From positions 2,716,001 through 2,780,000 of the forward strand of contig NZ_AP024601.1 of the NCBI RefSeq assembly GCF_018326425.1: a DNA stretch of 64,000 nucleotides, written 5' to 3'. Source of the DNA: Polycladomyces abyssicola. Its GTDB lineage: Bacteria > Bacillota > Bacilli > Thermoactinomycetales > JIR-001. This document shows, one piece after another, positions 55,163-64,000 of the stretch. Both the position numbers and the translations under genes were made by a program. How positions within the stretch are numbered: the first letter of the stretch is position 1; every line of letters starts with the position of its first letter. The notes below the pieces were generated by a model. The model was given only the letters and a program-made list of their open reading frames with translations. It did not search any database and was not told the DNA's origin.

Positions 55163-55339
55163 GCCGATTGCTCCCTTCGGCGGTCATCACACCGCCTCAA
55201 TACCCAAAAAATGTGTATACTTCCTTTCTACACCAAGAACCCCCATCCCTTCTTTATTTTATTTAAAATTTCATGAAACGCTGAGGAAAGCCGTGGTGCA
55301 AATATCACTGAATCCATTTCAATGGAAATATGGAAAAAC

Positions 55340-55510
55340 ACCGTAGTGAGAACATGAATGACGGACGACCGCTCGCAAGCCACACCATTACGGTCGGCAT
55401 CTAAACCATATGGATCTCCTGGTTGTCCAGGTACCCCCTGTGATTAATGGGATGGATTTCAGGGGTATCCACCAACAACATACGTACTGCTTCCACCTCG
55501 TTCCTCAGTT
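55340..55510 (-). pseudogene. Relic of a thermonuclease (SNase) with Excalibur tail
   Basis: On the minus strand EVEAVRMLLVDTPEIHP is the active-site strand of staphylococcal-type nucleases, and, in another frame, PGDPYGLDADRNGVACER is an Excalibur calcium-binding motif (DxDxDGxACE type). The nuclease core between them and the N-terminus are missing. Homologues (YncB/YokF type) are secreted. The rest of 55163-55726 shows no gene. Confidence 0.6.
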
Positions 55511-55726
55511 TTACCTCCAACAATCCTATTGTACTTCTACACAGCTCGATGTTTTTCTATCCGAGGTAGATATAAAAAAAGACCCTGAATCGGGGATAAA
55601 AGCACGCTCAAAGAAGAGTTTGGACGGATTGGCGTGAGGGAGAAAAATCATTCAGTGTGTGTCGGGTACGCGGAGACGATTCCTTATTATTCGGAAAAAT
55701 GGCTGTCTCCGCGTTCACCTGTACCA

Positions 55727-56497
55727 TTACAATGTCATCGCCCCGAATCCGCCGTCTACCCGGATCAATGCGCCGGTCACAAAACCGGACGCCTTTTCCG
55801 AAGCCAACCAGACCGCGGTGCCCTTCAATTCTTCGGGATTACCGAAGCGCGCCATCGGCGTGTGGCGCATGATCGCCTCGGTTCGTTCCGGGGTGAGCAA
55901 TCTCCGGTTCTGCTCAGCAGGGAAAAATCCAGGGATAATCGCATTGACCCGGACCCGGTGAGGTGCCCATTCCCGCGCCAGATATTGTGTGATATTGTTG
56001 ATGCCCGCCTTGCTCACCGAATACGAAAACACCTTGGACAACGGCGGTCCCGACGATACGGAGGAGATGTTGATGATACTTCCGCCATTTCCGCTCTCGA
56101 CCATCCCTTTGCCAAACACCTGGCAAGCCATCACGACGCTTTTCAAATTGACGCTCATGATGTAATCCCATTCTTCCATGTCCAGATCAAAAAACGGGGT
56201 AGATGCATTCACCCCTGCGGCATTGATCAATATGTGGTATCCGCCGGCCCATTCACGAATCGAACGCTCCAGCTCCTGAATGCTCTCCTTCACCGTCACT
56301 TCCACAAAAAATGCTTGTCCTTTTCCACCTGCGGCTTCGATTTGTTCCAACACGGTCCCCGCTTTTTTCTGATTGCGTCCGGCGATGGCCACGCGTGCGC
56401 CGTGTTCCGCCAATCCGACCGCCATAGCACTGCCCAATACACTGGTTCCTCCGATCACCACTGCAGTTTTTCCTGTCAGATCAAACAGATTTTCCAT
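55727..56497 (-). CDS. SDR oxidoreductase resembling D-mannonate oxidoreductase (UxuB/YjmF)
   Basis: 256 residues. AVVIGGTSVLGSAMAVGLAEHG cofactor loop (shown in part), NAAGVNASTPF, ISSVSSGPPLSKVFSYSVSK with catalytic Ser-Tyr-Lys, and AREWAPHRVRVNAIIPGFF, with NRRLLTPERTEAIMRHTPM as in bacillary UxuB. Likely reduces or oxidises a sugar acid. Starts five bases after the LarA-like gene, so the two form an operon. The ATG at 56497 follows GGTGAG. Confidence 0.75.
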   Translation of the reverse strand: MENLFDLTGKTAVVIGGTSVLGSAMAVGLAEHGARVAIAGRNQKKAGTVLEQIEAAGGKGQAFFVEVTVKESIQELERSIREWAGGYHILINAAGVNASTPFFDLDMEEWDYIMSVNLKSVVMACQVFGKGMVESGNGGSIINISSVSSGPPLSKVFSYSVSKAGINNITQYLAREWAPHRVRVNAIIPGFFPAEQNRRLLTPERTEAIMRHTPMARFGNPEELKGTAVWLASEKASGFVTGALIRVDGGFGAMTL

Positions 56498-56502
56498 GTC
56501 TC

Positions 56503-57780
56503 TCACCATCCATCCGTGAAATTTCCCTCTCCATCAAACTGCATCGGCTCGGGTTGAGACAACACTTCCACATCCGGATGCTGCTCCGCTTCCGGCAACA
56601 ACGTCTCTGAAATCCGGATTTCCCCCAGATGCAATGTGTCTCGGATGCGAACCAGTTTTACCAGGTGCAGATCAAGGATGTTGCAAGTCTTCACGGCGGC
56701 TTGAACCGCCAACCGATCGTTGGGCAAGGTGGTCGGAATCTTGGTCGGCGCGACGACCGTTGAAGTCAAGCCGTTGGCGTAGGTGGCGATGTTGTCCATT
56801 TGATCCACCAGACGTTGCGTGGTAAAATCCGCCGTTCCGACACCGTTGGCGTTTCCCCCTGTCTCGGACGTCAGATCCAGCACCACCATTTTATTAACCC
56901 GGGGACCTCCCTGGGCGTAGGGGGTAGGATAACGCCCGGTAATATTGGGGTCCATCCCGTCCCCGCTGATGTTTTTGCCGATCCGGTCAATCACCAGTAC
57001 GTCCAGATCGGGAAACAACAGCCGCGGCATGCGGGATTTGGCCATCTCCAACAGAGTGGGTTCTCGTGTTTCAATCTGATCGGACAATACCACTTCCACG
57101 TGGCACAACTGGTCGTACGCGTTTTCCACCAAGGCCACCCCAAAGACGATCGGCAAACGGGAAATCAGGATACGCCCCATGTCCACGATATTTTCCGCCA
57201 TCTGCCCAAAGCCCAGCCGGTGGCATGCTTCCGCCCCTTTCTGTTTGCCCAAACCGATGCTGATCATTTTCATCAGACCACTTTCAATCTTGGCACGAAA
57301 GGCCGTATGCGGTTTGATCCGGTTGATCACCACGATCGCATCCGCTTCCGCGGCCGCCTTGTCGGCATAGACCGGCAAACCGTTGGGCAAGGTGTCCACG
57401 CGCACCACTTCCATCGAGGAGCAGATTGGTGCCCCCACCGTCTCTTCCCTTATGCCCAACTTGGCCAGCACCGCCCGCTGCCCCTCCGCGGTGGCCCCAC
57501 CGTGACTGCCCATGGCTGGCACGATGAAGGGAGCCGCCCCCGTCTTCCGCAGTTCTGTCACAATAACACGGGTGACTTCGTCGATTCGGTCAATGCCGCG
57601 GCTGCCCACTGCCACGGCGACCCGTGCTCCGGGGGAAAGGCGTCCTCTCAGGTCCGGTTGCTGCAACTGCCGAATCAGTTTCCGTTCCCAATCCTCCAGA
57701 CGTGAATCGTCAAACCGTTGCCGAACCCTCACCATGCGGGGAAGCGGTACATCCCGCAGCAGTTCCTCCAGTACACCCAC
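56503..57780 (-). CDS. LarA-like (DUF2088) nickel-pincer-cofactor isomerase family protein
   Basis: 425 residues. VAVAVGSRGIDRIDEVTRV, AMGSHGGATAEGQ with the His of the LarA-type cofactor site, VINRIKPHTAFRAKIESGLM and KQKGAEACHRLGFG. Members isomerise or epimerise 2-hydroxyacids, including sugar acids, with a nickel pincer nucleotide. Paired with a mannonate-dehydrogenase-like SDR, so a sugar-acid epimerase is likely; no larB/C/E maturation genes are in the window. The GTG at 57780 is seven bases from GGGAGG. Confidence 0.75.
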   Translation of the reverse strand: MGVLEELLRDVPLPRMVRVRQRFDDSRLEDWERKLIRQLQQPDLRGRLSPGARVAVAVGSRGIDRIDEVTRVIVTELRKTGAAPFIVPAMGSHGGATAEGQRAVLAKLGIREETVGAPICSSMEVVRVDTLPNGLPVYADKAAAEADAIVVINRIKPHTAFRAKIESGLMKMISIGLGKQKGAEACHRLGFGQMAENIVDMGRILISRLPIVFGVALVENAYDQLCHVEVVLSDQIETREPTLLEMAKSRMPRLLFPDLDVLVIDRIGKNISGDGMDPNITGRYPTPYAQGGPRVNKMVVLDLTSETGGNANGVGTADFTTQRLVDQMDNIATYANGLTSTVVAPTKIPTTLPNDRLAVQAAVKTCNILDLHLVKLVRIRDTLHLGEIRISETLLPEAEQHPDVEVLSQPEPMQFDGEGNFTDGW

Positions 57781-57907
57781 GCGGGCACCTCCCACCTGAT
57801 CATGCTATCTTTTCATTTCATTGTAAGTCTATGGTCGGATGATTGACAATATTTAGATTGCAGGAATCGGAATAGAGCATATTTACTAAAAACCGCCGAC
57901 CTTACCA

Positions 57908-57956
57908 GGTCGTGTCTGGTCATTCCGTAAGGAAGCAATGTTTTCCCAAATCATGG
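57908..57956. repeat. Fragment of the dispersed repeat (one end)
   Basis: TCGTGTCTGGTCATTCCG and GGAAGCAATGTTTTCCCAAAT follow the terminal inverted repeat of copies 1-3. The body is absent. It lies 45 bases upstream of the MerR promoter. Confidence 0.65.
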
Positions 57957-58000
57957 TCACAACAATTGGAGAGAGTGTACGCTGTCATCCAAAAAAGGGA

Positions 58001-58032
58001 TTGACATTGACGTATACGTAAAGGTGTACAGT
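58001..58032 (+). promoter_or_regulatory. MerR-type promoter/operator
   Basis: TTGACA (58001-58006), a 20-base spacer and TACAGT (58027-58032). A perfect palindrome ACGTATACGT (58010-58019) lies in the spacer. The overlong spacer with a central dyad is what MerR activators require, so the gene below probably controls itself. Confidence 0.7.
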
Positions 58033-58054
58033 TATGGTGTCAGGAGGTGAACAA

Positions 58055-58816
58055 ATGGAATACACCGTGCAGAAGCTGGCCCAGCTGGCAGGAATCAGTA
58101 CCAGAACGCTTCGGTATTATGATGAGATCGGGATTCTGAAGCCAGCAAGAATAAACTCGTCGGGTTACCGGATCTATGGTCAGGCGGAAGTAGACCGTTT
58201 ACAGCAAATATTGTTTTACAAAGAATTAGGGGTCAGTCTTGACGTGATTAAAGAAATCGTCACTTCCCCTACCTATGACGGAGCCAAAGCTCTTCGTGAA
58301 CACCGTGAAAAGCTCCTCGAAAAAAGAAAGCGGTTGGATGTGCTGATCGCCAATGTGGAAAAAACAATTGCTTCAATGGAAGGGAGAATCATCATGACCG
58401 ATAAAGAGAAGTTTGAAGGTTTCAAGCAACAGATGATTGACGACAACGAGGCCAAGTACGGAAAAGAAATCCGTGCGAAATATGGCGATGACGTCGTGAA
58501 CCGATCCAATGAAAAATTGAAGAACATGACGAAAGAAGAGTATGAAGAGGTTACCCGTCTGGCGGATGAAGTCCTGGCGACGCTTGCCGAAGCGTTTGCA
58601 AATGGTGATCCAGCCAGCGACATCGCGCAAAAAACGGCTGAGTTGCATAAGAAGTGGCTGATGTATTACTGGAGCGAATACAGCAAAGAAGCGCATGCTA
58701 ACCTTGCCCAAATGTATGTGGAAGATGAACGGTTTAAGGCGTACTATGAAAAGAAACCAGGTATGACCGAATTCCTGAGAGACGCGATTCACATCTATAC
58801 AGGCGTTACGAGATAG
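58055..58816 (+). CDS. MerR-family regulator with TipA-like C-terminal domain
   Basis: 253 residues. N-terminal winged helix (VQKLAQLAGISTRTLRYYDE, NSSGYRIYGQAEVDRLQQI), a coiled coil at about residues 80-115 and a TipAS domain (FKQQMIDDNEAKYGKEIRAK, NLAQMYVEDERFKAYYEK). Relatives (TipAL, Mta, SkgA) sense hydrophobic drugs such as thiopeptides and activate efflux or their own promoter. ATG with AGGAGGTGA eight bases upstream. No efflux gene is adjacent. Confidence 0.9.
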   Translation: MEYTVQKLAQLAGISTRTLRYYDEIGILKPARINSSGYRIYGQAEVDRLQQILFYKELGVSLDVIKEIVTSPTYDGAKALREHREKLLEKRKRLDVLIANVEKTIASMEGRIIMTDKEKFEGFKQQMIDDNEAKYGKEIRAKYGDDVVNRSNEKLKNMTKEEYEEVTRLADEVLATLAEAFANGDPASDIAQKTAELHKKWLMYYWSEYSKEAHANLAQMYVEDERFKAYYEKKPGMTEFLRDAIHIYTGVTR

Positions 58817-58995
58817 GTACGCTTCCCAAAACAGGAGGGAAACGGCCTTTTGCAGCAGTGAACTGCTCATGAGACTGATGACAAAGTGGCCGAGGCTAGC
58901 TATATCTGATGAGTCGGCCCGCTCCACTTAAAGGACATTTGCCAGACACGGATACGGAAAATCGGAAACCGTGTACCTTTGTCAACAAACTGAAA

Positions 58996-59023
58996 AGCAC
59001 CTTCCCCGATTGGGGAAGGTGCT
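58996..59023 (-). terminator. Terminator of the fadNAE operon
   Basis: AGCACCTTCCCC (58996-59007), GATT loop, GGGGAAGGTGCT (59012-59023), a perfect 12-bp stem; TTTTC follows on the minus strand, 27 bases after the fadE stop. Confidence 0.8.
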
Positions 59024-59049
59024 AATCTGGCGGGGGCACAGAGCTAGGA

Positions 59050-60825
59050 TCACACCACGTATTTTTCCGCCTCAATCACCCGTGCGGCGATACGGCGATT
59101 CAACGCCACTTCGTTGATCGGTTCGTGGCGGGTCAACTTCTTCAGGATCGAGAGTTGGGTACGCAGGACATCTCCTTCTTCCATCGCGGACAGGATGCGG
59201 CGTGCCTTTTTCTCGATCCGACCGAATGCATCGTAGACGTATGCCTGAACCATATCCACTTTGGCTTGCGCATTTTCCAATCCGTCTTTGTCCAGCGCTT
59301 TTTTGGCACGGAGCCATGCGGATTCCATCGCATAGATTTCGATGGCAATATCCGCGGTATCGCGCAGAATTTCTTGCTCTTTTTCCAGCTTTTGCTGGTA
59401 TTTCTCTACAGCCAGACCGGCGGTCATGAGGAAGATCTTCTTGGCCATGTCGATCAATTTGGCCTCTTCTTCCAGCGGGGCAGGTTCTTCCTCCGGCAGA
59501 CTGGGCATCATCGTCAGCAACTCTTCCTGCAGAGATTGCGCAGCTTGCAAGAGCGGCAGTTCGCCCTTCATCGTTTTCCGCAGCAAGGTGGCCGGGATCA
59601 GCAAGCGGTTGATCTCGTTGGTTCCTTCAAAAATCCGGTTGATGCGCGAGTCGCGATACATGTTTTCAATTTCGTATTCCTGCATGAAACCGTAACCGCC
59701 GTGGATCTGAACACCCTCGTCCACCACGAAATCCAGTGTTTCCGAGCCGAACACCTTGTTGATGGAGCACTCCAAGGCATACTCGGCGATGGCTTTGGCC
59801 ACTTCCGCTCCCTCGGCATTCTCGACGCGGTTCAAGCTGTCTTCGAAATAACCGGCCGTACGGTATACCATGCTCTCCAATGCAAACGTCTTGGTCGCCA
59901 TTTGCGCCAATTTTTCTTGGATGAGCGGGAATTGTGCGATCGGCGTGTTGAATTGTTTTCGCTCCTTGGCGTATTTAACCGAGATTTCAATTGCCCGTTT
60001 GGACGAACCCAAGCACCCCGCGGCCAGTTTCCAGCGGCCGATGTTCAGGATGTTGAAGGCGATGACGTGTCCTTTGCCCACTTCACCCAGCAGGTTTTCC
60101 ACGGGGACTTGCGCGTCTTCCAGAATGAGCGTCCGGGTGGAAGAGCCTTTGATCCCCATTTTCTTTTCTTCCGGACCAGTGGATACACCCGGAAAGTCCC
60201 GCTCGACGATAAATGCGGTAAACTTCTCACCGTCGACCTTGGCGTACACAACAAAGACATCGGCAAAACCGCTGTTGGTGATCCACTGTTTTTCACCGTT
60301 GAGGATGTAATACTTCCCGTCCTCGCTCAGTTTGGCCGTCGTTTTCGCTCCCAAGGCGTCGGAACCGGACCCCGGCTCGGTCAGCGCATAGGCCGCAATT
60401 TTCTCACCCGAGGCGAGAGCGGGCAAGTATTTTTTCTTTTGCTCCTCTGTACCAAAGAAGACAATCGGCAAGCTCCCGATCCCCACGTGCGCACCGTGGG
60501 TCAGGCCAAACGAACGGGCGAGCGCGACTTTCTCGGTGATCAGCGTGGAGCTGATTTTGTCCAGCCCCAAACCTTCGTATTCTTCCGGCACGTCGGCACC
60601 CAGGAGACCCAATTCGCCTGCTTGCTTCATCAGGCGGACAGAATGCTCAAAGTTGTGGTTTTCAATCTCCTCCAGCACCGGCCACACTTTCTCTTTCACG
60701 AAATCTTCCGTGGTTTTGGCGATCATTTTGTGTTCTTCGGTCAGATCTTCCGGGGTGAACACGTCAGTCGGGTCGGGTTGATCGATCAGGAACGATCCGC
60801 CTTTGATCACAGTATCCGTGGACAT
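59050..60825 (-). CDS. fadE: Acyl-CoA dehydrogenase
   Basis: 591 residues, the long Bacillus-type FadE (about 594 aa). FAD and substrate motifs AAYALTEPGSGSDALGAK, WITNSGFADVFVVYAKVDGE, the family loop VDEGVQIHGGYGFMQEYEIE and RDSRINRIFEGTNEINRLL. First step of beta-oxidation. ATG after AAAGGAGG. Last gene of fadNAE. Confidence 0.95.
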   Translation of the reverse strand: MSTDTVIKGGSFLIDQPDPTDVFTPEDLTEEHKMIAKTTEDFVKEKVWPVLEEIENHNFEHSVRLMKQAGELGLLGADVPEEYEGLGLDKISSTLITEKVALARSFGLTHGAHVGIGSLPIVFFGTEEQKKKYLPALASGEKIAAYALTEPGSGSDALGAKTTAKLSEDGKYYILNGEKQWITNSGFADVFVVYAKVDGEKFTAFIVERDFPGVSTGPEEKKMGIKGSSTRTLILEDAQVPVENLLGEVGKGHVIAFNILNIGRWKLAAGCLGSSKRAIEISVKYAKERKQFNTPIAQFPLIQEKLAQMATKTFALESMVYRTAGYFEDSLNRVENAEGAEVAKAIAEYALECSINKVFGSETLDFVVDEGVQIHGGYGFMQEYEIENMYRDSRINRIFEGTNEINRLLIPATLLRKTMKGELPLLQAAQSLQEELLTMMPSLPEEEPAPLEEEAKLIDMAKKIFLMTAGLAVEKYQQKLEKEQEILRDTADIAIEIYAMESAWLRAKKALDKDGLENAQAKVDMVQAYVYDAFGRIEKKARRILSAMEEGDVLRTQLSILKKLTRHEPINEVALNRRIAARVIEAEKYVV

Positions 60826-60885
60826 GCGCTATTCCTCCTTTATAATATGAAGACAAATTTAACGGAAAGCAGTCCATCGTTTACG

Positions 60886-60932
60886 AAGGGCACCATTTTC
60901 GTTGCAAGTTCGCGGGAAAATGGTCACCCTTC
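60886..60932 (-). other. Intergenic hairpin between fadA and fadE
   Basis: On the minus strand AAGGGTGACCATTTTC and GAAAATGGTGCCCTT pair with one mismatch and one bulge around a 16-base loop. There is no T-run. It may stabilise or process the operon message. Confidence 0.55.
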
Positions 60933-60967
60933 TCTCATTGTCGACAACCGGAATTTCTGATGCGGTG

Positions 60968-62149
60968 TCACTGCACCATTTCAAATACGCCGGCTGCGCC
61001 CATACCGCCCCCAATACACATGGTGACCACGCCATATTTTTGGCTGCGACGTTTCAGTTCGTTGAGCAGAGTGACGGTCAGCTTGGCCCCGGAACAGCCC
61101 AGCGGGTGTCCCAGTGCAATCGCACCCCCGTTGACGTTGACGATGTCCGGGTTCAGCTCCAGCTGACGGATGACGGCGAGGGACTGGGAAGCGAACGCTT
61201 CATTCAGTTCCACCAAATCCACCTCATCCAGCGTGATGCCAGCCAATTTCAGCGCCTTCGGAACCGCTACGACCGGGCCGATCCCCATCACATCCGGATC
61301 AACGCCGCCGACGGCAAAGGAACGGAACACAGCGAGTGGTTGGATCCCCAACTGTTGCGCCCGCTCAGCCGACATTACCACCACGGCCGCGGCACCGTCG
61401 CTGGTCTGCGAGGAGTTGCCTGCCGTCACCGTCCCATTGACGCGAAAGACCGGTTTCAACTTGGCCAGCGATTCCAGCGAAGTGTCGGGACGTACCCCCT
61501 CGTCGGTGTCAAACACCACTTCATGTTCCTGCAATTTTCCATTGTCATCCACCGTGCGATGAGTCACGTTGAGCGGAACGATTTCATCCCGGAACTTGCC
61601 GGACTGAATCGCCTCGTACGCTTTGCGGTGGCTTTCCACGGCGAAACGATCCTGATCCTCTCGAGAAATCTCGTATCGTTTGGCCACTTCTTCCGCCGTG
61701 TGCCCCATCGACATGTAGACTTGCGGCATATGCTCCATCAGGTAAGGGTTGGGCGCGGGTTTGTATCCGACCATCGGTACCAGACTCATGCTCTCCACCC
61801 CGCCGGCAATCACGACATCGGCAAACCCGCACATGATTTTCTCCGCCGCAATGGCAATCGTCTGAAGGCCGGACGAGCAGAACCGGTTGACCGTCATGCC
61901 CGGTACGTCGGTCGGCAGACCGGCCCGCAACGCAATGATGCGGGCGATGTTGAGACCCTGCTCACCTTCCGGCATGGCGCAACCCATAATCACATCTTCC
62001 ACTTCGCGGGGGTCCAGCTGGGGAACGCGTCTCATCAGCTCTTTGACAACGGCCGCGCCCATTTCATCCGGTCGCGTCGACCGCAAGGTGCCTTTGTGCG
62101 CTTTCCCGACCGCCGTACGTACACCCGCGACGATGACGGCTTCACGCAT
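60968..62149 (-). CDS. fadA: Acetyl-CoA C-acyltransferase (3-ketoacyl-CoA thiolase)
   Basis: 393 residues. Nucleophile Cys in [33 protein letters not shown] with His, and the second Cys in [17 protein letters not shown]. Cleaves 3-ketoacyl-CoA in the last step of beta-oxidation. The ATG at 62149 has AAAGGAGGAG upstream; the frame goes on to 62242 but would overlap fadN. 23 bases after fadN. Confidence 0.96.
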   Translation of the reverse strand: MREAVIVAGVRTAVGKAHKGTLRSTRPDEMGAAVVKELMRRVPQLDPREVEDVIMGCAMPEGEQGLNIARIIALRAGLPTDVPGMTVNRFCSSGLQTIAIAAEKIMCGFADVVIAGGVESMSLVPMVGYKPAPNPYLMEHMPQVYMSMGHTAEEVAKRYEISREDQDRFAVESHRKAYEAIQSGKFRDEIVPLNVTHRTVDDNGKLQEHEVVFDTDEGVRPDTSLESLAKLKPVFRVNGTVTAGNSSQTSDGAAAVVVMSAERAQQLGIQPLAVFRSFAVGGVDPDVMGIGPVVAVPKALKLAGITLDEVDLVELNEAFASQSLAVIRQLELNPDIVNVNGGAIALGHPLGCSGAKLTVTLLNELKRRSQKYGVVTMCIGGGMGAAGVFEMVQ

Positions 62150-62172
62150 GCTTCTCTCCTCCTTTGTCGGGT

Positions 62173-64000
62173 TTAGTTTCGAAGCGGCTTGTTTTTGGTC
62201 AACATGTACTGCATCCGCTGTTGCGATTTGGGCTCGCCGCACAAGCTGAGGAATGCCTCGCGCTCCAGATCCAGGAGATACTCCTCCGTAACCAACGTCC
62301 CTTCCGGCACGTTGCCTCCTGCCAACACGTAGGCCAGTTTGCTGGCGATCTTGTAGTCGTGTTCGGTAATGTAACCGGATTGCAGCATCGTGTACGCACC
62401 CAAACGAAGCACGTTATATCCCGTTTCACCGACGACAGGGATTTTCTTCGGTTGCGGCGGACGGTAACCAGCGCGGTCCATGGCCAGCACCGTTTGCTTG
62501 GCATCATAGAGCAGGTGGTCAGTGTTGATCGTGATGCCGTCCTCCGGACGAAGGAAACGGTAATCCCGTGCTTCACGTGCGCTGGTGGACACTTTGGCCG
62601 TGCCGATCACTTCGAACACATGGTTGACCAACGGTTGCAACGCGACGCGATCCTTGGGGTCGACCCCCTCCATCCAACGAAGCAACATCTCCTTGTTGCC
62701 GCCACCGCCGGGAATCAGACCGACGCCTACTTCAACCAGACCCATATAAGTTTCGGCGGCCGCCTGAATCCGGTCACACGGCAGACACACTTCCACTCCG
62801 CCGCCAAGGGTCATGCCGAACGGTGCTGCCACCACAGGTTTGTCGAGGTAGCGCAGAGAGCCCATCGCTTTTTGGAACTGGCGCACCATCAGGTCCAACT
62901 CGGGCCAGTTGTGATCCTGCGCTTCCATCAAAATCAGCATCAGGTTGGCACCTACGCAGAAATGGGTTCCCTGGTTGCCGATGACCAATCCGCGGTAGTT
63001 GGCCGATACCTCTTTGACCGCCGCGTTGATCATGGCGATGATGTCCGCACCGATGGCGTTTTTGGGCGAGTGGAACTCCAACAGAGCCACATCGTCCCCG
63101 ATGTCGATCAAGGAGGCACCCTTGTTGGAACGGATCACTTTGTTCTGTTCTTTCAAACGAGCCAGATCAATCGTTTTCGGATGTTCCTCCACGCCGACAT
63201 ATTTTCCGCCGATTGCAAATACCCGGGGGGGCTCGCCCTTCTCACGGGAATAGAACGACGTATAACCGGAAGCCAACAGCTCCTCCACCAACGGCGGGAT
63301 CTTTTCTCCCTCTTCCCGCATGCGGGCGACTGAACGTTCCACGCCGATCGCGTCCCAGGTTTCAAACGGACCCAACTCCCAGTTGAAGCCCCATTTCATC
63401 GCCTTGTCGACGCTGACGATGTCGTCGGCGATCTCCGGAATGCGCGCCGCCGTATAGAGCAACACCTTTTTCAAGATATGCCAGGCGAATTTCCCCGCCG
63501 GGTCGTCCGCATATACCAAAGTGCGAAGTTTTTCCGGCAAGGTTTTGGCCCGTTTCGCCGTTTCCAGCGAAGCCGCTTTCAGTTTTTTGCGGGGACGGTA
63601 TTCCATCGTCGCAAGGTCCAGGGCGAGAATCTCTTTGCCTTTGTCGGTTTTCACCTTTTTAAAGAACCCTTGTCCCGATTTCTCACCCAACCAGTTTCGC
63701 GACACCATTTCCTTCAGAACATCTGGTACTTCAAACGCTGCCTTTTCTTCGGGGTCATCCACATTGCTCCGAACATTTTCCGCCACATGAACGAAAGTAT
63801 CCAACCCAACCAAATCCAACGTGCGGAACGTGGCGCTTTTGGGCCGTCCCATCACCGGGCCGGTGAGCGCGTCCACTTCGTCCGGTCCCAGGTTCTGCTC
63901 GAACATCGCCTGTAAGGTGACCAGCGTTCCGTACACGCCGATCCGGTTGGCGATGAAATTGGGCGTGTCCTTGGCCATCACCACGCCTTTGCCGAGCACA
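62173..64000 (-). CDS. fadN: 3-hydroxyacyl-CoA dehydrogenase/enoyl-CoA hydratase; N-terminus beyond window edge
   Basis: 609 C-terminal residues of the Bacillus FadN type (about 789 aa). The visible part has the end of the dehydrogenase ([20 protein letters not shown]), the C-terminal helical domains, and a C-terminal crotonase domain ([52 protein letters not shown]) in the order dehydrogenase-hydratase, opposite to E. coli FadB. First gene seen of fadNAE. Confidence 0.95.
   Translation of the reverse strand, partial: VLGKGVVMAKDTPNFIANRIGVYGTLVTLQAMFEQNLGPDEVDALTGPVMGRPKSATFRTLDLVGLDTFVHVAENVRSNVDDPEEKAAFEVPDVLKEMVSRNWLGEKSGQGFFKKVKTDKGKEILALDLATMEYRPRKKLKAASLETAKRAKTLPEKLRTLVYADDPAGKFAWHILKKVLLYTAARIPEIADDIVSVDKAMKWGFNWELGPFETWDAIGVERSVARMREEGEKIPPLVEELLASGYTSFYSREKGEPPRVFAIGGKYVGVEEHPKTIDLARLKEQNKVIRSNKGASLIDIGDDVALLEFHSPKNAIGADIIAMINAAVKEVSANYRGLVIGNQGTHFCVGANLMLILMEAQDHNWPELDLMVRQFQKAMGSLRYLDKPVVAAPFGMTLGGGVEVCLPCDRIQAAAETYMGLVEVGVGLIPGGGGNKEMLLRWMEGVDPKDRVALQPLVNHVFEVIGTAKVSTSAREARDYRFLRPEDGITINTDHLLYDAKQTVLAMDRAGYRPPQPKKIPVVGETGYNVLRLGAYTMLQSGYITEHDYKIASKLAYVLAGGNVPEGTLVTEEYLLDLEREAFLSLCGEPKSQQRMQYMLTKNKPLRN

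Noticed and set aside
55410-55637. 75-codon plus-strand frame
   Set aside because: The opposite strand carries clear SNase and Excalibur residues, so this is a shadow of the relic.
58860-58935. Two CTGATGA boxes suggesting a hammerhead ribozyme
   Set aside because: Neither is followed by a stem and the required GAAA, and no conserved stem I or III can be drawn.
59125-60960. 611-codon open frame on the plus strand
   Set aside because: Exact antisense shadow of fadE; low-complexity Phe/Arg-rich translation and no start signal.
1-64000. CRISPR arrays, tRNA and rRNA genes
   Set aside because: I found no regularly spaced direct repeats and no cloverleaf or rRNA-like sequence by reading both strands.

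Overview
The window (64 kb, roughly mid-50s % G+C, Shine-Dalgarno sites of the GGAGG type before most genes, many GTG/TTG starts) looks like a chromosome segment of a Gram-positive, spore-former-type Firmicute. FadNAE, GatCAB followed by DagK and RlmCD, AprX, UgtP-like, YitT, VanW and 3D/LysM genes all point to Bacillales. The G+C content and gene style would fit a thermophilic Thermoactinomycetaceae-like lineage, but that placement is inference. I see no tRNA, rRNA or CRISPR array.

Layout. 1-8 kb: an AprX-type protease (cut by the left edge), an acetyltransferase, a methyltransferase/two-component operon, a lipoprotein and pabB. 8-16.5 kb: a molybdopterin oxidoreductase, a broken glyoxalase-like gene, ung, an autoregulated ECF sigma/anti-sigma pair and a VanW protein. 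16.5-27 kb: mutY with two unknown genes, YitT and MscS membrane proteins, alkA, a LysM-3D cell-wall protein, yfbR, an O-antigen-ligase-like polymerase and a UgtP-like glycosyltransferase. 27-36 kb: rlmCD, dagK, a doubly frameshifted sulfotransferase, a CbiX/SirB-type chelatase and gatCAB; the gatCAB-dagK-rlmCD order matches Bacillus subtilis but is split here by extra genes. 36-41 kb: cstA-ybdD, then a low-G+C island (haloacid dehalogenase, peroxiredoxin) bounded by two copies of the ybdD 3' end, then tatA. 41-46 kb: dedA and a glutamine-type ABC importer. 46-49 kb: a Na+/H+-type antiporter and a two-gene DUF5819/HTTM-DUF393 membrane module. 49-55 kb: divergent proline catabolism genes (rocA, putB), an SDR, a LysE exporter, an IS200/IS605-like end and a membrane protein. 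55-58 kb: a nuclease relic and a LarA-like/SDR operon. 58-64 kb: a TipA-like MerR regulator and the fadNAE beta-oxidation operon (fadN cut by the right edge).

The most unusual structures are: (i) a dispersed, strongly palindromic repeat of about 175-240 bp with three long copies and at least three fragments; (ii) the DUF5819 + HTTM-DUF393 pair, which recalls the SdpAB maturation module but carries a fused CxxC thiol-oxidoreductase-like domain; (iii) the direct-repeat-bounded island after cstA-ybdD; and (iv) an IS200/IS605-type end hairpin that supplies the stop codon of a neighbouring gene.

Several genes form functional units: proline to glutamate through PutB and RocA; fatty-acyl-CoA oxidation through FadE, FadN and FadA; mischarged tRNA amidation by GatCAB; and base excision repair by Ung, MutY and AlkA, which all lie within about 11 kb.
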